From: CAZNPU01 sp964575335
GTDB taxonomy: Bacteria > Planctomycetota > Phycisphaerae > Phycisphaerales > SM1A02
Direction of reading: 5' to 3'
Assembly (NCBI GenBank): GCA_964575335.1
Contig: CAZNPU010000002.1
Location: 62,001-126,000 of the forward strand
DNA: 64,000 bases
Both the position numbers and the translations under genes were made by a program. Below are positions 8,409 to 15,820 of the stretch, piece by piece (the first letter of the stretch is position 1; every line of letters starts with the position of its first letter). Below the pieces are notes generated by a model that was not told the DNA's origin, made no database searches, and saw only the letters and a program-made list of their open reading frames with translations.

Positions 8409-11400
8409 ATGTCAAATCGCCCCACGCCAATCGGCACGACACGCTCGCAACCGCATCATCGCGATGGCGATCCGCCGCCGGTGAAATCAAATCGCGGCAA
8501 GCTTGTTCTCCTGGGCGTTGTCAGCGTGATCGTGGCGGGATTGCTGCTGGTTGTGATCTTCAATATCGATCGCCAGCCGCAGCCGGCACAAACCGATCGG
8601 CCGAAAGATGCCAGGGTAACCGAGCTGCTGCCTCCGGAACTGCTGACCGACGATGAGTTAGCTCAGGCCCGCACGCCGGATTCGCGCGATGCAGCTTTGG
8701 CACTGTATGAAGGCGGCTGGATTGAGCTTCGAGACCCCAAGACCGGCCGCATCCACCAGCGCTATCGGTGCGACCGGATGGACCCCGAGCCGCAGGGGCG
8801 CATCTTCATGCTTCGCCCTGTCGTGGAGTTGTATCTGGCGAACAATCGGCTGATGCTCCTGCAGGGCGATTCAGCGCGGATGCATCGCCCCGGTCGCGCC
8901 CTGGAATCGGGCACAATGACCGGCAACGTGGACATTCGACTTTTTGATCTGGGCGAAAATGAGACTTTCGACCCTGATACCGACAATCTGCTGCTGCAGG
9001 TGCGCACTGACGATGCGTCGTACGACAATTTCCAGGGTGAAGTCGTCTGCCCGGGCTGGGTGGATATCCAGACTGCCACAGCGCACCTGCCCGGCACGGG
9101 GCTTCGCTTGCAGTTCAATGAGGTGGAGAAGCGGCCGGAGTGGTTGAGCCTGGATCGGGTGGGCCAAATTCGCCTTGCAGCGGTTGGAGAGTCTCAGAAC
9201 GCTGCTTCCCCGCCAACAGAACCTGTCAACCAAGACGGTTTTGTAGAAGATGCGTCAACTGCTGCGACATCATCAGCATCATCAGCGGAACGTGTTGCAT
9301 CCGGCGAAGCTGTGCCGAGCGTTAGCGAGAGCGAGCCGCGCACGGAGCCGAAGCACGTTGTTTCTGCTGTTGCTGATGAGAGAACTGGCGAATCGCAGCG
9401 CAGCAGCAATAGCAGCAACGGTAGCAGCCGCAATGCCGCCGCCGCTGCTGCTGTGACGGAGCCGACGTTCTACCGTCTCACGTTGCAACAGGACGTGCGC
9501 ATTCAGGAAGGCGACGGCTCAGCCGGCTGGATCATGATGGGCGACGAGTTGCACATCGTGTTTTCCATGGAAAGCGAAGGCCTGGGCGACGTGCTGGCAT
9601 CGGCGGTGTCACGATCGATTCATCCCGCAAGAAGTCACAATCTCCGGGACGATGACGGCTTGGCCCGCCATGTGATTGCTGCAGTTCCCGCATCGGCGCA
9701 TGCAGCGCTGGTCTCGATGGCGTTTGCATCGCTGAATGAATCGACTCCGGCTGGCCTGTTCAAGCCGCAGCCAGATGACATTGTGATTACCTGCCGGGGC
9801 GGGTTGACGATGGTGCCGCTGGTGAACGACGCGGTGAAACCCAGTTCCGCTGATGACGCCCGATTTGAAATGGCCGGCCGGCCCGTGCATCTGCACAATG
9901 TGGATGACAACGTGGATGTGTACTGCGCGACGCTGCGGTATCAGACGCAAAGTCAGCTTCTGCAGCTTGCCGGCAGCAGCGAGTATCCGCTGCACATTGA
10001 TTCGCCGGAGTTTCGCGCGCACAGCGAGCGTTTCTGGTTCAATCGCCTCGAGCACGTTGGCGCATTCGAAGGCGCAGGGTGGATGATCGCAGGCCAACCC
10101 GGCAGCCGCAACGCAGACCGCGGCGACCTGTCTGACGATCTGTCAATGGAATCGCCAACGGCGGCGCGTGCTGGAGATGTGCGAATCGCATGGTTGCGAC
10201 GCGTTGATCTGGAGTTTGAAGCACAACCCGCCAGCAGCAGCGATGATGACGAGCAACACGCCGCTTCCAAGCTGCGTGCCGCCATGTTTGATGGCGAAGT
10301 GGATGTGCTTACCGACGACTTCGAATTGGATGCGGACAAGCTGGACGTGCAATTTGCTGCGATCGCGCGCGGGGATGGCGATGCTCCATCGCAGTCGAGC
10401 CGTCGCAGCATTGAGCTGGTGACCGCCTACGGGTTGGCTGATGCGCCGGTGCACGCCCGCAGCCGCAGCGACGACAGCTCGATTGCCTGCGACATGCTCG
10501 AAGTTACCTTTACGCAAACCAGTGACGGCCGCACCTCGCCACAGGTGCTGACAGCAGTCGGCAACGTCGAAGCCAACGATCCTGGTCAGCAGACGATGTG
10601 GTCGGATCGATTCGTGGTGACGTTCCGCCCTGTAGACGAGCAGATCGCAGCAAATACCGATGGCGCTGCTGCTGTTGCTGCAGAGTCGCTGCGTGATCGT
10701 CGCACCGCCGAGGTGGATGCGCTGTTTGCTGAAGGCAATGTGCAGATATTGACTGCCGATGGCATTCGCGCGTTTGCGGATCAACTCGAGGGCAATCCTC
10801 ACGAGCGGATGCTCGTCCTCACCGGCGAGCGCGTGACAGCGATCAGCGGCAACGGCGTGCTTGATGAAGGCACACGGCTTGAACTGTATGAGCCGGCGGA
10901 GGGCGAAGTCGGCAGCCTGGCGGTGTGGCCCAGCGCGGGGCGGTTCACCATGTACACCGACAACATCGCCATGCCGGCGTTTGGTCCGATCGAACGCCCC
11001 ATCGTGGATGAATCGATCAATCCCCGCCAGATGGTTGCGACATGGACCGAGTCGATGACATACGACGGCTCGGTGAATCACGGCGCAGGTGAAGTGCATA
11101 TCGTCGGCGACGTGCGCGGCGAATCGACGCCCAGCGCGTTTGAACACAACACCATGCAGGGCCATGAAATCACGCTGCGCTTCATGTACGTTGCCAATGA
11201 TGATGAAGCGCTTGCGCCTGGGCAGGATCGCCCAGCAGATTGGCGCGATGACGCTGCACCGGGTCTGCTTGCTGCTGCAGGCAATGGCAAACGCAAACTC
11301 AAGGAACTGATCGCGCTGGGGGATGCGAAACTGGAAAACCGCACCTGGCTGCTGCCTGACCGCAGCGACGTGCCTCGCCTGTTTTATGTGGCTGGTCAGC

Positions 11401-12032
11401 ACATCACATACGATGACGAAACCCTCAACGCCGCCGTACTGGGAGCAGGCGATCTGCTGGTGCGCGATGAGCGCGATGACGATATTGTTGACGACGCTCA
11501 CGCCAACGCGCCTGAAGCGGGCGCAGGCGCAGATGCGCACGCGCACACGTCAGGCAATCATCCCTTCGGCGCCAAGGGCGTCACGCACTTTCGCTGGAGT
11601 CAGCGGCTGGACATGACCCGCCAGACCGACGCCCTGTTCCACATCGATATGCGCGGCGGCGTGCAGGTCATTCACCGTGATCTGCAGCAGGCCATTTCCA
11701 CAATGGCAGGAGACCGTCTCGAGGCGCTGGTTGAACGCACTCAGGCAGGCGAGATGCGCGATGCTTCGCTGGATCTGGGCGGAGCGATGGAACTGCAGCA
11801 GGTGCGCGGCATCGGCTCAATTGTCATCAATTCGCCCACCCGCGATATCGTCTGCGATGAGTTCGATTACAACTACGCAGAGCAAACCGCCATGATCATC
11901 GCGCTGCCCGGTCGCGTGGTCACCGTGAAAACCGACGCCACCGGCGAGGTCATCCGCGCTCAGAGCGTGCGGTGGAACATGGCGCAGGACCACATCACCA
12001 TCACCAACGCCAGCGGAAGCGGCGGCAGGTAA
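8409..12032 (+). CDS. Giant LptC/LptA-like LPS-export protein
   Basis: 1207 residues. The N-terminus has one membrane anchor (about residues 31-52, KLVLLGVVSVIVAGLLLVVI) and then a very long extracytoplasmic part. Stretches such as LFAEGNVQILTADGIRAFADQLEG (near residue 775) and MTGNVDIRLFD (near 165) are of the OstA/LptA/LptC beta-jellyroll type. A low-complexity Ser/Asn/Ala linker occupies about residues 280-350. LptC and LptA are normally about 190 residues each; this single chain is six times that length. It starts 28 bases after kdsC, which supports an LPS role: the chain may bridge the periplasm. Assignment rests on motif style and context, so exact function is inferred. It ends 34 bases from convergent nuoC. 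Confidence 0.7.
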   Translation: MSNRPTPIGTTRSQPHHRDGDPPPVKSNRGKLVLLGVVSVIVAGLLLVVIFNIDRQPQPAQTDRPKDARVTELLPPELLTDDELAQARTPDSRDAALALYEGGWIELRDPKTGRIHQRYRCDRMDPEPQGRIFMLRPVVELYLANNRLMLLQGDSARMHRPGRALESGTMTGNVDIRLFDLGENETFDPDTDNLLLQVRTDDASYDNFQGEVVCPGWVDIQTATAHLPGTGLRLQFNEVEKRPEWLSLDRVGQIRLAAVGESQNAASPPTEPVNQDGFVEDASTAATSSASSAERVASGEAVPSVSESEPRTEPKHVVSAVADERTGESQRSSNSSNGSSRNAAAAAAVTEPTFYRLTLQQDVRIQEGDGSAGWIMMGDELHIVFSMESEGLGDVLASAVSRSIHPARSHNLRDDDGLARHVIAAVPASAHAALVSMAFASLNESTPAGLFKPQPDDIVITCRGGLTMVPLVNDAVKPSSADDARFEMAGRPVHLHNVDDNVDVYCATLRYQTQSQLLQLAGSSEYPLHIDSPEFRAHSERFWFNRLEHVGAFEGAGWMIAGQPGSRNADRGDLSDDLSMESPTAARAGDVRIAWLRRVDLEFEAQPASSSDDDEQHAASKLRAAMFDGEVDVLTDDFELDADKLDVQFAAIARGDGDAPSQSSRRSIELVTAYGLADAPVHARSRSDDSSIACDMLEVTFTQTSDGRTSPQVLTAVGNVEANDPGQQTMWSDRFVVTFRPVDEQIAANTDGAAAVAAESLRDRRTAEVDALFAEGNVQILTADGIRAFADQLEGNPHERMLVLTGERVTAISGNGVLDEGTRLELYEPAEGEVGSLAVWPSAGRFTMYTDNIAMPAFGPIERPIVDESINPRQMVATWTESMTYDGSVNHGAGEVHIVGDVRGESTPSAFEHNTMQGHEITLRFMYVANDDEALAPGQDRPADWRDDAAPGLLAAAGNGKRKLKELIALGDAKLENRTWLLPDRSDVPRLFYVAGQHITYDDETLNAAVLGAGDLLVRDERDDDIVDDAHANAPEAGAGADAHAHTSGNHPFGAKGVTHFRWSQRLDMTRQTDALFHIDMRGGVQVIHRDLQQAISTMAGDRLEALVERTQAGEMRDASLDLGGAMELQQVRGIGSIVINSPTRDIVCDEFDYNYAEQTAMIIALPGRVVTVKTDATGEVIRAQSVRWNMAQDHITITNASGSGGR

Positions 12033-12066
12033 TCAATCAGCCAAACGCACGTTGCGTTACATCACA

Positions 12067-12621
12067 TCACGTTGCGTCGCGCGGCAGCACCTTGTACATC
12101 TCGCGCTCGCCCCTGCCGCGCAGCGGGTAGTCCTTGCGCAGCGGATGGGCTGGATAATCCTTCCACGTGAGGATGCGGCGAAGATCGGGGTGATTGCGGA
12201 AGCGGATGCCGAACATGTCGTACACCTCGCGCTCGCGCCACTCCGCGCCGGGCCAGATGTCGGTAACCGAATCAACCTCCAATGCAGGATCAGGCTCAAT
12301 CCCCGACGTGTCGATGGAGGGGTCCAGATACACTTTCACCGTGAGCCGGCGGTTGTGCGTGTAGCTCACCAGCAGATACACCACCGCGAACCGGGCCGGC
12401 TGCTTGGCGGGATAGCCCAGGTAATCCACTGCGGTGACGTCGCTGAGGAAGTTGTAATCGCATTCGGGATCGTCCCGCAGGAATCGCAGCACGCGATGCA
12501 TGTGCTCGGGGGGGACGATCAGCGTGGTCTGGCCGCGGAACTCCGCAGCAAGAAACTTCACATCGGGAAACGCCGCCTTCACGCGCGGCAGGGTGGGATG
12601 ATCCAGATGAGGCTTAGCCAT
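12067..12621 (-). CDS. nuoC: NADH-quinone oxidoreductase subunit C
   Basis: 184 residues from ATG 12621 (MAKPHLDHP); the frame runs further 5' but family similarity begins here. The 30-kDa subunit signature WREREVYDMFGIRFRNHPDLRRIL (about residues 128-151) and the ending DYPLRGRGE are intact. NuoC is part of the peripheral arm of complex I that carries the iron-sulfur subunits. No other nuo gene lies in the window: its neighbours are the LptC-like gene (convergent) and a TIM-barrel-like gene upstream. Subunits C and D are separate here or D lies elsewhere. Confidence 0.92.
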   Translation of the reverse strand: MAKPHLDHPTLPRVKAAFPDVKFLAAEFRGQTTLIVPPEHMHRVLRFLRDDPECDYNFLSDVTAVDYLGYPAKQPARFAVVYLLVSYTHNRRLTVKVYLDPSIDTSGIEPDPALEVDSVTDIWPGAEWREREVYDMFGIRFRNHPDLRRILTWKDYPAHPLRKDYPLRGRGEREMYKVLPRDAT

Positions 12622-12738
12622 AGATACGGGCAACTCCGGTTTGCTTGAGCCGGTATTGAAGCCGAAAAACCCCGCCGGGACAAGCACGGCAGGTAGAGCC
12701 TTGCGCCATCCGCAGCTCCAGTAGTCAAACGCGCAGGT

Positions 12739-13443
12739 TTACTTTTCCACTCCCAGCCACGCCAACTGGCGGTCCAGCCGCTCCGGCAAAAGCACAATCG
12801 GCGTTTCACGCGGCACATGCTGTTCGATAAGCGCCACCACCAGATCACGCGGCAGCACGCCGTCGCCGAGCGCTGCGGCCTCGCAGTGCGCCTCGCCGTC
12901 CTCGCCATTGCAGATGCGCACATCGTGCAGCAGCAGCATTGCGCAGGTTCCGCCCAGCGTCTCAAACATTCGCTGCAGGTGATCTTCCACATGCGTCATC
13001 ATGCTCGGCTCCAGCAGCGATGCGGGCGCAAGAGCGATTTCAAATGGCTCGTTTTCGCGGTCGCGCAGGAACTTGGCGCACGATTGCACATCGCTGAGCA
13101 CATGCCGGCTGTGCGGATGAAAGCACAAATGCCTTTGGTGCTGCTCAAGCTGCGGCGCAATGTCGTTGCAGAATGCATCAAACGCCTCGCGCCCGGGCCG
13201 CATCCATGTGCGCGGATCGGATGCAAACAAATCATCGGCCAACGTGCCCGACCACGTCATCACCCGCGAACTCGGCAGATCGAGATCAAACAGCCACGAT
13301 CGGCTCAGCGGGTTGTCGCCAATCACAGCCGCCAGAACATCATCGGCCTTCCCGCGTCTGACAATCAGACTGTCGCACGGCGGCGTCTGTTGGCCGGAGA
13401 CGTGCGCAATGGTCGCAGCGTTATGTTCGATAAACAGGTTCAC
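12739..13443 (-). CDS. Putative TIM-barrel (sugar isomerase/AP endonuclease-like) protein
   Basis: 234 residues from a GTG at 13443 that overlaps the queD stop codon as GTGA; longer readings would run through queD. The second half resembles xylose-isomerase-like TIM barrels: LCFHPHSRHVLSDVQSCAKFL, then EIALAPASLL, DHLQRMFETL, MLLLHDVR and a DGVLPRDLVVALIEQ...IVLLPE ending, in the order of strands that carry metal ligands in that superfamily. Several canonical metal ligands are not clear, so activity is uncertain. Translational coupling to queD suggests joint expression with 7-deazaguanine synthesis, but I would not assign a step. Confidence 0.6.
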   Translation of the reverse strand: MNLFIEHNAATIAHVSGQQTPPCDSLIVRRGKADDVLAAVIGDNPLSRSWLFDLDLPSSRVMTWSGTLADDLFASDPRTWMRPGREAFDAFCNDIAPQLEQHQRHLCFHPHSRHVLSDVQSCAKFLRDRENEPFEIALAPASLLEPSMMTHVEDHLQRMFETLGGTCAMLLLHDVRICNGEDGEAHCEAAALGDGVLPRDLVVALIEQHVPRETPIVLLPERLDRQLAWLGVEK

Positions 13444-13877
13444 TGAATGTAGCGCTCCGGCGCAGGACGCCCGCCAGACGTGCCCGGCACCCCTGCTGCT
13501 GCTCCTGTGCCGTGCCCCTCGCCGCGGTACTCGCACCGACTGGTGCAGGTTTCGTATACGACAATTTCCGACAGCAGCGGCAGCTTGGGACGAAGACGAT
13601 CCCACAGCCAGCGGGCCAGCATCTCGCTGGTGGGGTTCTCCAGGCCTTCAATGTCGTTCAGACAATGGTGATCAATCTGCTGATGAATCGGATCGATCGC
13701 AGCTTTGATCTCCCCATAGTCAATCAGGTAGTGCTGGCCTTCCGGGATGTTCCCTTCGACGATCACGTCCACCTTGAAGGAATGGCCATGCATCCGCCTG
13801 CACTTGTGGCCTTCAGGAAAACACGGCAGCCAGTGGGCGGCTTCGAAACCAAAGGTTTTGACGAGTCGAACACGCAT
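13440..13877 (-). CDS. queD: 6-carboxy-5,6,7,8-tetrahydropterin synthase
   Basis: 145 residues. Zinc ligands His15 (FEAAHW), His30 and His32 (CRRMHGHSF) and catalytic Cys26 are present, as is the later HHCLND motif near residue 70 and an ENPTSEMLARW stretch typical of the family. QueD converts dihydroneopterin triphosphate to 6-carboxytetrahydropterin on the way to queuosine. queE lies 140 bases upstream on the same strand, giving two consecutive pathway steps. The extreme C-terminus (GEGHGTGAAAGVPGTSGG) is a low-complexity tail. Its stop overlaps the next gene by GTGA. Confidence 0.93.
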   Translation of the reverse strand: MRVRLVKTFGFEAAHWLPCFPEGHKCRRMHGHSFKVDVIVEGNIPEGQHYLIDYGEIKAAIDPIHQQIDHHCLNDIEGLENPTSEMLARWLWDRLRPKLPLLSEIVVYETCTSRCEYRGEGHGTGAAAGVPGTSGGRPAPERYIQ

Positions 13878-14014
13878 GAGAAGTGAAAAGCCGAAAGCTG
13901 AAATGAAGTCAGAACGCTGGCTGGAATGATATGGCCGATCGCGCGCAGGAGCGCATCAGGAAACATCGCATCGCATTTCTCCACATTGCCGCTTTCTTGA
14001 GCTTTACTCGCTTT

Positions 14015-14707
14015 CTACACGCCGCGGGTGTGAGGTTCCCAGATGTGCTTGTGCAGTTGCGTCTGCATGCGCACGTTGGGCGGCAGGTTGTCAGCGAGCA
14101 TCCATTCCGCCAGCACGCGCGGCGAAAGGCTGGGGCAACCGAGAATTTCCAAGCCCGCAGGCTGCTCGAAAACAGGCGACATCAAAATCGCCTTGACCTT
14201 GTGGCCGAGGTCGTATCGCTGGATCACATCGCGCGCCCATTCGTAGTCGGCCTGGTCGGTGATGATGAACTTCACCTCGTCGCGCAGGGTGAGATGCTCG
14301 ACGTTCGACCAGAGATTGCGATCCGCCTCACCGCTGCCGGGGGTTTTCAGATCCATGATGCGAATGACGCGAGGGTCGCACACGCTGATGTCGCACGCGC
14401 CGCTGGTTTCAATGAGCACGGTCTTGCCGCGATCGCACAGCCGGCTCATGAGCTGATGCACACGCTTTTGCAGCAGCGGCTCGCCACCTGTGATTTCCAC
14501 CAGCTCGCACGGATGCGAACAGACCTCCTCAATGATGTCGTCGATCGCTCGCGATGTGCCTTCCTTGAAGGCGTACTCGGTATCGCAATAGCGACAGCGA
14601 AGATGGCAGCCGCTCAGACGCACGAACACGCACGGACAGCCTGCCCAGGTTGATTCGCCCTGAATCGAATAAAAAACCTCATTGATGCGAAGCGTATCCG
14701 CCGCCAT
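14015..14707 (-). CDS. queE: 7-carboxy-7-deazaguanine synthase (radical SAM)
   Basis: 230 residues from ATG 14707. The opening INEVFYSIQGESTWAGCPCVFVRLSGCHLRCRYCD is diagnostic: Cys34, Cys38 and Cys41 (CX3CX2C) bind the 4Fe-4S cluster, and the ITGGEPLLQ motif for SAM follows at about residues 73-81. QueE ring-contracts 6-carboxytetrahydropterin to 7-carboxy-7-deazaguanine, the step after QueD, encoded downstream. queC and queF are not in the window. Confidence 0.95.
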   Translation of the reverse strand: MAADTLRINEVFYSIQGESTWAGCPCVFVRLSGCHLRCRYCDTEYAFKEGTSRAIDDIIEEVCSHPCELVEITGGEPLLQKRVHQLMSRLCDRGKTVLIETSGACDISVCDPRVIRIMDLKTPGSGEADRNLWSNVEHLTLRDEVKFIITDQADYEWARDVIQRYDLGHKVKAILMSPVFEQPAGLEILGCPSLSPRVLAEWMLADNLPPNVRMQTQLHKHIWEPHTRGV

Positions 14708-14900
14708 GGGAACAACGATCGTAGCCGGCTGAGGGCGGGCGGTTCAATGTTGAATGCTGAAAGCGAAGCAGAGCACGCGGCTGCTGCCGGCAAGTGCAAT
14801 GCCCCGCCGCCTGCATTGAACTGGAGGATTGTGAAAGCGATGCGCGGGCAGATGCGTTGCGCATTTCCAGCCGCTGACTTAACTGTGAGTGCATCGCCCC

Positions 14901-15155
14901 TCAGCACCCCCGCCGCACTCCGATGCGGCGCTGGGCCACGCTTGAGACCGACGTTCCCGCATCCTCAATGAGACGTACGATCTCGGCCAAGCCGGTCTGC
15001 TCGCCGTCGAACTGCACGGTGATGAGCGATTCTGCCGGCTCGATCTGAAACTGATCGATGCCACGGATCAGCCGCAGCGTTGATTCCAGCAGGGCGCGAA
15101 GCCCTGGGCGAGCGGGCTCACGCAGGTGAATAATGGCGGTGAAGTCTGTGCGCAT
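14901..15155 (-). CDS. HMA-like small protein lacking the CXXC metal motif
   Basis: 84 residues. The start ATG at 15155 is fixed by GGAGGAG five bases upstream; the much longer open frame extending across tRNA-Leu on the other strand is spurious. The sequence has the beta-alpha-beta-beta-alpha-beta pattern of heavy-metal-associated domains (FTAIIHLREPARPG..ALLESTLRLIRGIDQFQIEPAESLITVQFDGEQTGLAEIVRLIEDAG), but the metal loop reads REPARPG in place of MXCXXC. It therefore probably does not carry copper in the usual way; a regulatory or degenerate role is possible. Located between queE and tRNA-Leu. Confidence 0.75.
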   Translation of the reverse strand: MRTDFTAIIHLREPARPGLRALLESTLRLIRGIDQFQIEPAESLITVQFDGEQTGLAEIVRLIEDAGTSVSSVAQRRIGVRRGC

Positions 15156-15429
15156 GATGCTCCTCCATGGAAGCAAAGCCGCGTCGCCGGCAGCCGCGGG
15201 CTGACCGGACTCGCCATCAGCTGCTGCTACCGCCGAGCGAGCGCTGCCTGGCTCTTGCCGCTCCTGGCGGGCAGGCTGCGACCACTTCTCCCATACTTGA
15301 CTATGCCACAAGATTGCGCAGGGGCCAGAGAATACTGCCGAAAGCGGCTGTCCGTATTTTTTCGTCATTCCGCTTGAGGCCCGCGGCTGACATGTCGGCT
15401 TCTGGGGGCATGAATGAGGGTAAAGTAAC

Positions 15430-15457
15430 TCGACAACGGCTGGCTGGAGGATATACT
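15430..15457 (+). promoter_or_regulatory. Sigma-70 type promoter of tRNA-Leu
   Basis: TCGACA at 15430-15435 and TATACT at 15452-15457 are separated by 16 bases. Transcription would begin near 15464, about 16 bases before the mature tRNA 5' end. Sequence and spacing fit a housekeeping promoter. The rest of the 15156-15479 gap holds nothing else I can recognise. Confidence 0.65.
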
Positions 15458-15479
15458 GCACCGCTTGAACGTACCCCAA

Positions 15480-15565
15480 GCCCAGGTGGCGAAATTGGCA
15501 GACGCGCCAGCTTGAGGTGCTGGTGGGAGTAAAATCCCTTGGAGGTTCGAGTCCTCTCCTGGGCA
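15480..15565 (+). tRNA. tRNA-Leu (anticodon GAG)
   Basis: 86-base cloverleaf. The acceptor stem GCCCAGG (15480-15486) pairs with CCTGGGC (15558-15564), with discriminator A at 15565. The anticodon loop TTGAGGT puts GAG at 15514-15516. The long variable arm (GGGAGTAAAATCCC) is typical of class II tRNA-Leu, and the T arm has GGTTCGAGTCC. The 3' CCA is not encoded. A promoter precedes it and a bidirectional terminator follows. Confidence 0.95.
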
Positions 15566-15616
15566 TTGATTAGCCAACAGATGCACGCACAGACCGCGTG
15601 GAGGCAGGAAAAAACG

Positions 15617-15646
15617 AGGCGAGCCAAATGCTCGCCTGTCTGCTTT
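15617..15646. terminator. Bidirectional terminator after tRNA-Leu
   Basis: Perfect 8-bp stem AGGCGAGC (15617-15624) with GCTCGCCT (15630-15637). A T run follows at 15643-15647 on the plus strand, and a run of A at 15609-15614 gives T on the minus strand. It ends the tRNA transcript and could also block read-through from the reverse peptidase gene. Confidence 0.75.
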
Positions 15647-15732
15647 TTGCCCTTATGTGCGCAGGCGGCAGGCATCGCTTCCGCATCCGTCTTTGCGCGA
15701 CTGCTTCCTGTGAGGTGAAAGTAAAGCATTAA

Positions 15733-15760
15733 GAAAAACCCCCGGCCGATTGGCCGGGGG
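15733..15760 (-). terminator. Rho-independent terminator of the secreted peptidase gene
   Basis: Stem CCCCCGGCC (15739-15747) and GGCCGGGGG (15752-15760) with loop GATT. Read on the minus strand it is followed by a T run (A run at 15734-15738). It lies 60 bases past the peptidase stop codon. Confidence 0.88.
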
Positions 15761-15820
15761 TGTGAGCAACTTGTTGCTGGAATTGATGAGCGTGGTTGAT
15801 GGGGCGCCAAACCGCTGAGC

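Noticed and set aside
10143..11546. 467-codon open frame on the minus strand inside the LptC/LptA-like gene
   Set aside because: It lies fully antisense to a gene with good context and start; its translation has no domain-like pattern. High GC content makes such shadows common.
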